Source: Methanobacteriaceae archaeon UBA349
GTDB taxonomy: Archaea; Methanobacteriota; Methanobacteria; Methanobacteriales; Methanobacteriaceae
Length of the DNA: 24,863 nt
Direction of reading: 5' to 3'
NCBI GenBank assembly: GCA_002509745.1
Contig: DAWK01000194.1
Span: 1-24,863 of the forward strand
Within the stretch, counting starts at the first letter, position 1. Each line of letters starts with the position of its first letter. The notes beneath the pieces are model-generated. The model saw nothing but the letters and a program-made list of their open reading frames with translations, did not search any database and was not told the origin of the DNA. This document shows positions 7,841 to 15,823 of this stretch, piece by piece. The translations under genes were made by a program, and so were the position numbers.

Positions 7841-8404
7841 ATGAAAGTATTTGGAGTATCAGGGATGCCCGGATCAGGAAAGGGAGTTGTATCTCGCACT
7901 GCTCAAAAAATGGGTGTGAAAATTATACGTATGGGTGACGTGGTCCGTGATGAAGCAGAAATTAGAGGTAAAGAAATAGGTGAAACTGCTGTTTCATTGA
8001 GAAAAGAACATGGAGATTACGTAGTTGCCGAAAAGTGTGTGGAAAAAATCAAAAGAAATCATACTGAATCTGCAACAGATAAAATAACATTTATGATTGA
8101 AGGAATTAGAAGCCCTTATGAAATTGAAATATTTCAAAATAATTTCCCTAATTTCACGGTTGTATCAGTTTTTTCAAGCCCTAAAACTAGATTTAGACGT
8201 TTAAAAAGAAGAAAACGCTCCGATGACTCTGAAGAGTATTTAGAGTTTCAAAGAAGAGATAAAAGAGAACTTGGTTTTGGAATTGGTGAAGTTATTTCCA
8301 TGTCTGATTATTTAATTGTTAATGAAGGCCCTCTATGGCGATTCAAAAACCAATCTAAAAGAATACTTAAGCAGCAAATTGAAAGTAAGAATAATAAAAA
8401 GTAA
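7841..8404 (+). CDS. UPF0200 family P-loop nucleoside/nucleotide kinase-like protein
   Basis: A 187-aa protein with Walker A GMPGSGKG at 8-15 directly after the first strand, RMGDVVRDE at about 30-38, and an EGIRSPYEIEIF segment at about 90-101 that sits where CoaE and adenylate kinase relatives bind substrate. An Arg-rich lid-like region (RFRRLKRRKR) follows at about 117-126. It belongs to the archaeal UPF0200 family, distantly related to dephospho-CoA kinase; its substrate is not established. The known archaeal dephospho-CoA kinase is a different, DUF359-type protein. AGTGG 5 nt before the ATG can serve as ribosome site. The stop codon lies 17 bp before the preferred start of the UPF0201 gene, so the two are likely cotranscribed. 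Confidence 0.88.
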   Translation: MKVFGVSGMPGSGKGVVSRTAQKMGVKIIRMGDVVRDEAEIRGKEIGETAVSLRKEHGDYVVAEKCVEKIKRNHTESATDKITFMIEGIRSPYEIEIFQNNFPNFTVVSVFSSPKTRFRRLKRRKRSDDSEEYLEFQRRDKRELGFGIGEVISMSDYLIVNEGPLWRFKNQSKRILKQQIESKNNKK

Positions 8405-8421
8405 TAATGGAGAGAATGCAT

Positions 8422-8811
8422 ATGGAATGCTTAGTTGAAATTTCATCTAAAATTAATCTAACTGAAGATCCTGAAAAAGTAAAAAAATCAATCCATAATA
8501 TCTTTCCAAAAGGAAATATTCAACAGGATTCAGATAAATTTTTTTTAAGAGGAAATAAAGAGTTATTAAATAATTTTAAGAAAACCCTTGAAAAAAGAGA
8601 GATAATAGCCGTAGCCAGATTAATTATGGACAATAGCATTAAAGATAACATATTAACTTTTTATATAAGTAAACAAACAGCATTTGTTAATGAAATCAAT
8701 TTTTCAGAAGGTAATAGTCCTTTAGGAGATATCCAAATTAAAATAGAATCATCTAATTTAGAAGAAGTTTTAAATTGGCTTGCTCCAATTGAAGAATTTG
8801 ATAAATTTTGA
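8422..8811 (+). CDS. UPF0201 family RNA-binding-domain protein
   Basis: A 129-aa protein of the archaeal UPF0201 family, described as related to RNA-binding proteins associated with the exosome gene neighbourhood; its molecular role is unproven. The conserved start ECLVEISSKINLTEDPEKV and the middle RGNKELLNNFKKTLEKREI to ARLIMD pattern support this. Three in-frame ATGs occur at 8407, 8416 and 8422. The third is chosen because GGAGAG at 8409-8414 is 7 nt upstream of it, and because homologues begin near this point. It pairs with the UPF0200 gene just upstream, an arrangement common in archaea. It converges with the Dph6 gene. Confidence 0.85.
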   Translation: MECLVEISSKINLTEDPEKVKKSIHNIFPKGNIQQDSDKFFLRGNKELLNNFKKTLEKREIIAVARLIMDNSIKDNILTFYISKQTAFVNEINFSEGNSPLGDIQIKIESSNLEEVLNWLAPIEEFDKF

Positions 8812-8890
8812 AATAATTAAATTATTTAATTTAATATATTTTATTTAAAGAAATAAAAAGTTTGAATTTATTTAAACTGTTTTAAATTAA

Positions 8891-8920
8891 TATATTAAAA
8901 AAATATATTAAAAAAAATTA
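8891..8920 (-). terminator. Tandem poly-T terminator of the Dph6-type gene
   Basis: Read on the minus strand, immediately after the stop codon, T8-AATATA-T7-AATATA appears: two nearly identical 13-14 bp units (8891-8903 and 8904-8917). Two U-tracts in a row fit archaeal termination signals. Confidence 0.6.
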
Positions 8921-9607
8921 TTATTTATTTTTTCCTTCTAAGATGGCCTCTTTAATGTCCAAAAAACCATTATCATAAGACCAGTTTTTCTCAGATTTTA
9001 ATATTTTAATTTTTTTATTAAAAATTGGACAGTCAAGAACCAGGGTTTCAGCTTCCCCACCCTCAAAAGCAATATTTATTCCGAATTTCTCATTTAATTT
9101 TATCAATTCTTCTAAAGATTCTTCATCAACTTTACGACCTAGCCATGATTCATCCAGGCCTTCAGCAGCAACACCAGTTAATATAATTTCAAAACCAATA
9201 TCAATTAATTCTCGCATATATTCCTCAGAATCTCTTTGCCATAAAGGAGCTATAGATTCTAAACCAATATCTTTACAAATCTTATCAATTCTGGATTTTT
9301 GATAAACAGAATATAATGCACCAGAATAAATTGCCTCAACACCCAAGTTCTTTAAATTAATTAAAGCATCTTTTAAATCATCAACTTCTTTTTCCTCTTC
9401 ACCTTTAGTTATTCCTTTTATTAAAGGAATATTCATGGCCTGGGCTGAAAGTTCAGTTATATGAATATTGGGTACATGATACATGTAGGAATGAGGATTC
9501 TCAGAAATCATGGAAAATAAATATTTAACCTCATTTCCATCTTCCATAGCTTTGTAAACAGCCATTGTACTATCTTTTCCACCAGAAAATAAAACTGCAG
9601 CTTTCAT
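8921..9607 (-). CDS. Diphthine--ammonia ligase (Dph6-type N-type ATP pyrophosphatase)
   Basis: A 228-aa ATP-pyrophosphatase that amidates diphthine on elongation factor 2 as the last step of diphthamide formation. The PP-loop SGGKDS is at 8-13. Family motifs include YSGALYSVYQ (about 114-123), GVAAEGLDESWLGR (about 165-178) and AFEGGEAETLVLDCP (about 199-213). Together these identify the archaeal MJ0570-like family now assigned to Dph6. Length is typical for the archaeal version, which lacks the C-terminal YjgF-like domains of fungal enzymes. A weak AGAGAT precedes the ATG. The gene stands between two stretches of AT-rich spacer and appears to be its own unit. Confidence 0.92.
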   Translation of the reverse strand: MKAAVLFSGGKDSTMAVYKAMEDGNEVKYLFSMISENPHSYMYHVPNIHITELSAQAMNIPLIKGITKGEEEKEVDDLKDALINLKNLGVEAIYSGALYSVYQKSRIDKICKDIGLESIAPLWQRDSEEYMRELIDIGFEIILTGVAAEGLDESWLGRKVDEESLEELIKLNEKFGINIAFEGGEAETLVLDCPIFNKKIKILKSEKNWSYDNGFLDIKEAILEGKNK

Positions 9608-9745
9608 GATAAAATCTCTTGATTATAGTTTTAAAATATTAATTGTTTTATAATCTTAATTAATTATTATAATTAAAAATATTTAGTAAGATATAGTTTT
9701 ATTTAAATAAAAATTGAATTAATTATAATTAATTATTCTAATTAA

Positions 9746-10555
9746 TTATTCATCATCTTGCTTTCTAAGAGCTTTCTTCTTTAGATCTTTAACAAACAAG
9801 ATAATCGTATCGATAAATACACCAGCCAATCCAATTAACATACCTAAAAATCCGCAAAAGAGTATAATGTTAGACTTATTAGGTAAAATTTCATTTAACC
9901 AAGCTATTTTATCTTCGACAGGGCCCTGGACTCTAATAACAACTATCTGTTGCTTAGAAATAGAGTTTATAATACTATTTACCTGGGATGCTTGGGCAAT
10001 AATGGATACGTGTACCATACTGTATTTAGTGTTTATGCCACCAGTTAACATCATCCAATCCCCTAAATTTTTAATGGCCGTTTCTGGATTGTATCCTTTT
10101 TTCACAGTTAAAGTGATAACCCCAGATTCATTAACTTTCCAGGAAGTAATATTTGAATCAATTAAAGGAATTTTTTCTTCAATAAGTTTCTTACGTTCAA
10201 CCGTGAATGGATCAGTTTTTATAACAATTCCATTACTATAAACTTCTAAAACACCGTTCAATTTGCTGGTGCTATCCATAAAATCAGTTATATCCATATT
10301 AGTTGAAACATCAACCACTATAGTTTCATTAGCATTACTAGTATATTGATAATATCCTCTGGCCATTTCAGGAACGTCATCATATAAAGGAGCTATGAAA
10401 AAAGCTCCACCAACTATTCCTACCATGAATCCCATGAATATTACAAATAATAGATTTTTCTTGCCAATTATTGGCGTTAGCAATGCCATTGAAAAAACAA
10501 AGACAAGAAGGACTAAGAATAAAATAATCATTAAAAGAGATACTAGTAGGTCCAT
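9746..10555 (-). CDS. Membrane protein of unknown function, distal gene of the pilin cluster
   Basis: I do not recognise this 269-aa protein. Two hydrophobic segments at the N-terminus (about 4-29 and 34-56) and one near the C-terminus (about 229-254) frame a region of about 170 residues. A K/R-rich tail (DLKKKALRKQDDE) ends it, which by the positive-inside rule should be cytoplasmic. The central region alternates beta-rich and charged stretches with sequons such as NET, NIT and NES, so it is probably outside the cell. It ends the minus-strand run of pilin-like genes, 72 bp after the PepSY-like gene, and is likely expressed with them. No strong ribosome site precedes the ATG. Confidence 0.75.
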   Translation of the reverse strand: MDLLVSLLMIILFLVLLVFVFSMALLTPIIGKKNLLFVIFMGFMVGIVGGAFFIAPLYDDVPEMARGYYQYTSNANETIVVDVSTNMDITDFMDSTSKLNGVLEVYSNGIVIKTDPFTVERKKLIEEKIPLIDSNITSWKVNESGVITLTVKKGYNPETAIKNLGDWMMLTGGINTKYSMVHVSIIAQASQVNSIINSISKQQIVVIRVQGPVEDKIAWLNEILPNKSNIILFCGFLGMLIGLAGVFIDTIILFVKDLKKKALRKQDDE

Positions 10556-10627
10556 TTTATCGTTCTCAAGTTATTATGGAATATTTATGATTTTCATTGA
10601 TGATATTAATCAGATAAATTAAGTTAT

Positions 10628-11059
10628 TTATCCTTTTACGGTGGAATTAGTGATATCTCTAGTGGCAACAATATTTCCATTTGTTTTATCTATATATACA
10701 TCTTTAGCTAATTTACCATTTAAAGAAAGTGGAACTATCCATACTGAAACAGTCTGGTTATTAATTACTATTGAACCAGGTGTAGGGGTTCCTGTAACAT
10801 AGCCCGGCAATGCAGCTATTTCTTTGGCCTTCTGGACAGTAATATTAACAGTTACATTAGCATTATTGGAAGAATTATTCCCAAAAGGTGAATTTACAGG
10901 AAGAAGTTGTGGATTAGATACAGGAATTGAAGAAGTATTATTTTGCATATTTACATCACTAGTGAAATTAAAAGGACCATAAGCATAAATTAATAATACT
11001 AAAACAACAGCACCGACTCCAATCAAGGCCTTTTGCTCCCAGGTTAAATCCAAGTCCAA
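10628..11059 (-). CDS. Membrane-anchored PepSY-like extracellular protein
   Basis: A 143-aa protein with a short cytoplasmic start, one membrane anchor (about 11-27) and an extracellular part. A low-complexity Asn/Ser/Pro linker (about 34-66) with several N-glycosylation sequons is followed by a C-terminal domain (about 67-140). Its pattern VNITVQKAKEIAALPGYV, then WIVPLSLNGKLAKDVYIDKTNGNIV, resembles a PepSY domain; this is a by-eye match. The start is TTG at 11059, supported by GGAGG 7 nt upstream (11067-11071); no ATG is available. It sits within the pilin-like run, 69 bp below the 132-aa pilin-like gene. PepSY domains elsewhere inhibit or chaperone proteases; a role in filament assembly is only inferred. 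Confidence 0.72.
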   Translation of the reverse strand: MDLDLTWEQKALIGVGAVVLVLLIYAYGPFNFTSDVNMQNNTSSIPVSNPQLLPVNSPFGNNSSNNANVTVNITVQKAKEIAALPGYVTGTPTPGSIVINNQTVSVWIVPLSLNGKLAKDVYIDKTNGNIVATRDITNSTVKG

Positions 11060-11128
11060 TTCTATTCCTCCATTAATTAGTATGATTATAGTATACTGTC
11101 ATATAAAATAATAGTATTTGAAAAAGAG

Positions 11129-11527
11129 TTAAATTGAAGTGAAAGTAATTGTTCCATTGTTATTTTTTATAATATATTTCTGTCCTTGAGTCATATTAAC
11201 CGAAGAGATGTTAGCTTTTGGGATTAAATTTATTTTTACTTGCTTACCGTTAAAAATTACTAATAGGCCAGAATTATTGACATTTATATTGTAATTTATA
11301 TTATTTGGCAAGGTAGTGTTCATAGTGTATCCATTACCATTAATGAAAACCGTGTTAATTGAAGATGCTAAGCGCTCCCCTATCATACGGGCCTGACCTA
11401 AATCTCCAGTTTGAGTTTTGTTCATCTCATTGTTCACTGAACTGATGAGACTAGCAAAAATTACTATAGCAATGAGTGTGGCAAATAAAAGATCTGCTGT
11501 AGCTATTCCTTTTTGATCCATGGGCAC
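11129..11527 (-). CDS. Small pilin-like protein with class III-type N-terminus
   Basis: A 132-aa protein opening MPMDQKG then IATADLLFATLIAIVIF, a short basic leader and a 20-residue hydrophobic helix as in archaeal type IV prepilins. The predicted cut follows the Gly; an Asp stands at +5 where canonical class III pilins have Glu. The remainder is Asn-rich with sequons (NNSG, NGT). Start choice is uncertain. GTG at 11536, GTG at 11527 and ATG at 11521 are in frame. AGGTG at 11534-11538 gives 6-nt spacing to 11527, while the MD-x-KG pattern of neighbours favours 11521. That ribosome site overlaps the TAG stop of the upstream gene, implying coupled translation. Confidence 0.8.
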   Translation of the reverse strand: MPMDQKGIATADLLFATLIAIVIFASLISSVNNEMNKTQTGDLGQARMIGERLASSINTVFINGNGYTMNTTLPNNINYNINVNNSGLLVIFNGKQVKINLIPKANISSVNMTQGQKYIIKNNNGTITFTSI

Positions 11528-11536
11528 AGTTAACAC

Positions 11537-12574
11537 CTAATAATTATCTTTTAGTTTGAAATATGTTTTGTATGTAGGAGAAAGATAAAATATAGAACCT
11601 GTTGGGTCCGCCATATTTCTGTTTCCAAATTTTATCGGAGTGCCGGTTACCAGAGGTGTGGCAAAATATTCACGGTCCAAACGAGAAATATCTGCCCGAC
11701 CATGATCTTCATATAATGGATCACCAATAATAAACGTACTCATTCTGGTCATGTTAGCATCAGCAGATGTAGTTTTATTTTCTAATCTATCAAAGAATGA
11801 AAGTCCATTCGGGTCAACAAAATAATATGATCTTGGTGTGATGTTACTAGGGTTGTTTGTTCCATTTAAACAGTAATATAAGTGATTTATTATGTTTTCC
11901 TTTTTGTCAACATCAACATCAAAGTAATAATTTGTTTCCCCAGCAATATTTGTATAGTACGGATATTTGTAAATTACATTACTGGACCTGTATTTAGTCT
12001 TAATCCACACATAAGGATCTTCTAATCCTTCTGTAGTAACATAGACAGATATGGGAGGAGTTATACCTTCAAAAGACTGTCCTTTTTGAACCACTTTTAC
12101 AGGTATTCCACCTTTTACATTTACATAAAACCCAAATGGGTCTGTTTGATTTATAGTAATATCGCTTAATTTGAAGGTAGCATTAGTGTAGTTATCAATT
12201 AATATGTTATTAATATAGACTTGGCGTCCAGTTTGGTACTCGATTTCTCTGGTAGAATTAATAACATTGGTATTTACCGAATCCAAAATCCTTTGACGTA
12301 TATATTGCTTACTGCCACCACTGGCAAAGAAATTATTATCATCAATTACTTTCCTGGTTGCATTATAAGCAGCATTTCTTCCCGCATCAGTGGCTGCCTT
12401 TTCAATATTGGAATAAACTGAAGTGGCAGTAGATATAGTAACATCTCCACCAGTAGCCAAATTAGCCAATAAATTAGCTTCATTAACAATATTTCCATAG
12501 GAAATAGCAATGATAATAATAGGAATGAATAACAAAACGGTCATGGGCGTGAAAACATATCCTTTTTCATCCAT
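11537..12574 (-). CDS. Pilin-like surface protein, 345 aa
   Basis: Begins MDEKG-YVFTPMTVLLFIPIIII, an acidic-x-K-G leader followed by a hydrophobic helix (about 9-27), then a long exported region. Just after the helix are residues NEANLLANLATGGD, and an Ala/Thr-rich helical stretch (about 47-77) continues it, as expected of a pilin stalk. The C-terminal region is beta-rich and aromatic, with sequons such as NTTSAD-type sites. Unlike canonical class III pilins it has Tyr at +1 and no acidic residue at +5. The size recalls TadG-like minor pilins in general layout only. AGGTGA 4 nt before the ATG is a good ribosome site. It lies between the 712-aa and 132-aa pilin-like genes in one operon. Confidence 0.8.
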   Translation of the reverse strand: MDEKGYVFTPMTVLLFIPIIIIAISYGNIVNEANLLANLATGGDVTISTATSVYSNIEKAATDAGRNAAYNATRKVIDDNNFFASGGSKQYIRQRILDSVNTNVINSTREIEYQTGRQVYINNILIDNYTNATFKLSDITINQTDPFGFYVNVKGGIPVKVVQKGQSFEGITPPISVYVTTEGLEDPYVWIKTKYRSSNVIYKYPYYTNIAGETNYYFDVDVDKKENIINHLYYCLNGTNNPSNITPRSYYFVDPNGLSFFDRLENKTTSADANMTRMSTFIIGDPLYEDHGRADISRLDREYFATPLVTGTPIKFGNRNMADPTGSIFYLSPTYKTYFKLKDNY

Positions 12575-12586
12575 TGTATCACCTAT

Positions 12587-14725
12587 TTAATTTCTCCATA
12601 AATCTAACCTTATTGGAATTGAATTTGGTAAATTACCTGTAAATAAAGCTTCTGTTTTAATATCATCAGGGTCAACTGTATAGCCCGCTGCCGTAAGATT
12701 ATTAATAAGAGATGTCTTGGCCATTTGTTTGGCATTTTCTGGATCATTAGCAAATGAACTGGACCACATATTTGCCAAGAATTTTGGATAAATAACCCCT
12801 ACTCGGGTACCAGAGAATATTTCTGCATTGGAATAGTCAGGGGGATTACTAGCTCCATCCCCAGATTGCCAACTACTGGAAGAATCAACAAATATTCTTA
12901 AATAGTAAGTACCCTGCTTGGTAGTATAATTTCCAGGAACACCTGTTGCCGTAAAAACCTTAGTTGAATCAACAATATCCAAATCACCAATATCTAATGA
13001 AAATGGTATTGAAGTATCATTATATAGTGTTTTCCAATTATTTGAAGTAGAGTTCTTAACCTGAACCGCTACCTTACGAGTATCTAACCCCAGACCAAAG
13101 AATAAAACTATTTTTTGAGCATCAGGACCAATGTTGAAAGTTACATTATCATTAGTTTTATTGGTGTTGTACTGATAGCTATCAAATGGGAAGTTTTCCC
13201 ATTTTATGGGTAAAGAACTGTAAGAAACTGTGGAATAACAATTTACCAGTCCAACTAAATCATAGTCGTTGCTGGGTACATTATCCCATGCCGTTATTCT
13301 AACTTTGTTATTTACTCCAGAACGTAGATAATTCCCAATATAAATTATTCCCGGCGTATTACCATAACCATCACCAAAAGTATAATCTGTTCCATTTATG
13401 TCAAATGAATTGAAAGCAGTAACCCAATTCTCACCATTCCATACTTCTACCAGAGCATTGTCAACTCCACCATAGGCATTAATAACTGTATAACCATCAA
13501 ATATTCGGGAACCAGAAGTTACGGGTACATCATGTACCGTACATATTGCAGAGCCCCTGGATGTTGATGATGGTATGTTAGTAATATCAAAGGGAACACC
13601 ATCTGAAAAGCTATGATTTTTAAGATACATGTCATTCCAACTAACTTCCCGCTTATTTGTAAAGGTATTAAGAGTACCCGAACTTAGATCATAAGTACGC
13701 CCATATTCATTAGCAATACCATCGCCATCTAAGTCCTGAGCATTTGGAACAGCTACTCCTGCACCGTCCACAGCACTGAAAGTTTGGGTCAATATGCCTT
13801 TAGGAATGGTGATAGAAGTTTTATAATTGCCAATTATTGAAAACCAAGGCATATTATGGCCTTGTCGATTATTGTCTATATAATCAGATACTGGACTAGT
13901 GAATTTAACATGAAAATTGTTATTACCAGCATTTAAATTAGAAGAATTTATCAGTCCCCTATAATTGTACATTGGATAACTTACACTTGGTCTTCGGTAC
14001 AAGAAAGTAAATTGTGAGTTATTAATAGCCTGTGTAGCCCCATTAATAGTAACATTGGATCCAAAAGCAGGACTATTAGCCAAAACATTGGTGTTATTTT
14101 GATTACAAGATCCTAATAAATAGTAACCTCCAGTAATATTGGCACCTTTAGGAATAGAAAACTGTATATTACTGGCAGAAGTACCATATCCCCAATAAGG
14201 TTGACTGGCCAATTTAGATTGACTACCCCATGGAGCATAGTTAGTCAACCAGTTATGGAAATTCCATAGAGTAGTAGTAGAATTTATTTCCTGGTCTTCA
14301 AATTGAACTTCTTCCAATTTATACCATGCCCGACCTAACCAACCGGATTTAGGGCCAGAGACAACAACTACGCGAGAAGCAGTATCTTTAGAAATAGAAA
14401 TGCCTTTATCATTAATTAAAGGAGGATTAGAGCCAATAGTAATTTTATATGCAGTATTATTAGGTATTAATACATTTAGCTCCTCTCTAAGTATAGTTTC
14501 CGCGCCGGTAGTATTGTTACTAGCATACTTTGAAGCAGCTGCATACAATGTACCATCCTGGGTCATCACATCCAGTGCATCAGCAGCAATACTCTCTATT
14601 TCCTGATGATCCGCACCCATATAAGATGGTAAAGTATAATAGGTAAGAATTGATGCTGAAAAAACGAAAAATACAACTAAAGCAAGAATAGCATCAGTGG
14701 TAAATATAAATCCCCGATCATCCAT
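12587..14725 (-). CDS. Large pilin-like adhesin candidate, 712 aa
   Basis: Starts MDDRG-FIFTTDAILALVVFFVF, a short charged leader and hydrophobic helix like a prepilin, but followed by nearly 680 residues of predicted extracellular sequence. This is rich in Asn, Thr, Tyr and Trp, with beta-type patterns and many N-x-S/T sequons. A loop DLDGDGIANEYG at residues 331-342 fits a thrombospondin-3-like calcium site. The Ala-rich stretch IESIAADALDVM just after the helix is shared in style with the 299-aa neighbour. The ATG at 14725 is chosen over the in-frame ATG at 14755 because AAGGTGA lies 4 nt before it; that site contains the TGA stop of the upstream gene. Probably a tip or adhesin subunit, by inference. 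Confidence 0.82.
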   Translation of the reverse strand: MDDRGFIFTTDAILALVVFFVFSASILTYYTLPSYMGADHQEIESIAADALDVMTQDGTLYAAASKYASNNTTGAETILREELNVLIPNNTAYKITIGSNPPLINDKGISISKDTASRVVVVSGPKSGWLGRAWYKLEEVQFEDQEINSTTTLWNFHNWLTNYAPWGSQSKLASQPYWGYGTSASNIQFSIPKGANITGGYYLLGSCNQNNTNVLANSPAFGSNVTINGATQAINNSQFTFLYRRPSVSYPMYNYRGLINSSNLNAGNNNFHVKFTSPVSDYIDNNRQGHNMPWFSIIGNYKTSITIPKGILTQTFSAVDGAGVAVPNAQDLDGDGIANEYGRTYDLSSGTLNTFTNKREVSWNDMYLKNHSFSDGVPFDITNIPSSTSRGSAICTVHDVPVTSGSRIFDGYTVINAYGGVDNALVEVWNGENWVTAFNSFDINGTDYTFGDGYGNTPGIIYIGNYLRSGVNNKVRITAWDNVPSNDYDLVGLVNCYSTVSYSSLPIKWENFPFDSYQYNTNKTNDNVTFNIGPDAQKIVLFFGLGLDTRKVAVQVKNSTSNNWKTLYNDTSIPFSLDIGDLDIVDSTKVFTATGVPGNYTTKQGTYYLRIFVDSSSSWQSGDGASNPPDYSNAEIFSGTRVGVIYPKFLANMWSSSFANDPENAKQMAKTSLINNLTAAGYTVDPDDIKTEALFTGNLPNSIPIRLDLWRN

Positions 14726-14729
14726 CAAA

Positions 14730-15629
14730 TCACCTTGTCCATATATATAATTCAAATTTAGCCGGCCTTAATTTAATATTATCTAAATTAATGTCTTGTT
14801 CCGGGGTTCCTTTGGGAGCAGCAATAACATAAACATCCATGGTAGAACCCGGAGTACTGACCGTCCTCACATTAACCACATTATCCTGGAAATAAGTTTC
14901 ATTGTACATATATGGGATATCAATTTTCTGTTTTATTTCAGTAATATGCTGATTTATTTCATTGGGGTCTACAACCCAGTTATTGTTAACATCAACCGTT
15001 GCGGAGTTATAACCCCTGTTTATAACTAATACCCAGTAATCATAAGCTTGCACATAAACATCATTTGTGGGAAATGTAGTGGTGTAAGTTCTTGGTTGAC
15101 CAGCATCTCTAATCAAACCTTCCAAAGAGGCAACAAGATCCAAATTAGAAGCAGAAACTAAACGTTCAACTCTAACAATATTCTGCGAGGATGCATTATA
15201 AGTACCAACTGTCCTTATAATAGTAGAATTATTAGAATTAGCAGTACTAACCTTTAAATAAACACCATATCCAGGACCTACCAGTGCTCCCAAATCATTT
15301 GTATCTATAGCCGAAAGCTTGGCTGGTGACATCAAATTCTTTACCGTTAAATTTTTATTTATATCATACTTAGCCAGACCAACAGTTGAAGGATTACCCG
15401 TACTTTCCCAATTATAAGGTACACCCGAAGTTTCAACCAGAGCATCTGCCGCATCACTTCCCACTCTTTGCAAAGAGCTTTGATATATGGTATTCTCCGA
15501 TAAATACATGATATTATCCATATTAGCAACAGCCATTCCTAAAATAATTGTAATGGGGATTAAAGCTAAAAGCACATCTAAAGAAAATGCGAAACCCCTC
15601 GAATCAGCTCTTAATCTTCTCAGATGCAT
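14730..15629 (-). CDS. Pilin-like protein with EF-hand-like loop, 299 aa; first gene of the operon
   Basis: N-terminus MHLRRLRADSRG-FAFSLDVLLALIPITIIL: a basic leader, Gly before the predicted cut, Asp at +6, then a hydrophobic helix. The leader is longer and more basic than in its neighbours. After the helix, SDAADALVETSG parallels the ADALDVM segment of the 712-aa protein, suggesting related subunits. Residues 213-224 (DVNNNWVVDPNE) match the EF-hand calcium-loop spacing D-x-N-x-N-x-x-V-D-x-x-E. Sequons are frequent. It heads the minus-strand run and overlaps the ribosome site of the next gene. A TATA-like GATATATAAA lies at 15681-15690. An unusual G5 run ends one base before the ATG, so the true ribosome site or start is uncertain. 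Confidence 0.8.
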   Translation of the reverse strand: MHLRRLRADSRGFAFSLDVLLALIPITIILGMAVANMDNIMYLSENTIYQSSLQRVGSDAADALVETSGVPYNWESTGNPSTVGLAKYDINKNLTVKNLMSPAKLSAIDTNDLGALVGPGYGVYLKVSTANSNNSTIIRTVGTYNASSQNIVRVERLVSASNLDLVASLEGLIRDAGQPRTYTTTFPTNDVYVQAYDYWVLVINRGYNSATVDVNNNWVVDPNEINQHITEIKQKIDIPYMYNETYFQDNVVNVRTVSTPGSTMDVYVIAAPKGTPEQDINLDNIKLRPAKFELYIWTR

Positions 15630-15680
15630 TCCCCCAGGATTATTATTATTATCATTATATCAAATTTATATTTGACAACA

Positions 15681-15690
15681 TTTATATATC
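15681..15690 (-). promoter_or_regulatory. Candidate TATA box of the pilin-like operon
   Basis: GATATATAAA on the minus strand is centred about 57 bp before the ATG at 15629, predicting a transcript start near 15660 and a leader of about 30 nt. It lies in the 194-bp divergent spacer between two pilin-like genes. Confidence 0.4.
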
Positions 15691-15823
15691 TTGCGTAATA
15701 TTATTTAATAATAAGAGATTTTAATTACAAATAGATTTATTATTTAAGATATATTAATGATATTCTAAAAAGTTTAATTAATTTAATATAATACCTTAAA
15801 TTAAATTATTTTGGTGTCTAGAA

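Noticed and set aside
9867-10622. Plus-strand reading frames (9867-10241, 10395-10622) opposite the three-TM protein
   Set aside because: They mirror the real minus-strand gene, have no ribosome sites and no family pattern.
14400-15675. Plus-strand frames across the large pilin-like genes
   Set aside because: Shadows of strongly supported minus-strand genes with correct ribosome sites and prepilin N-termini.
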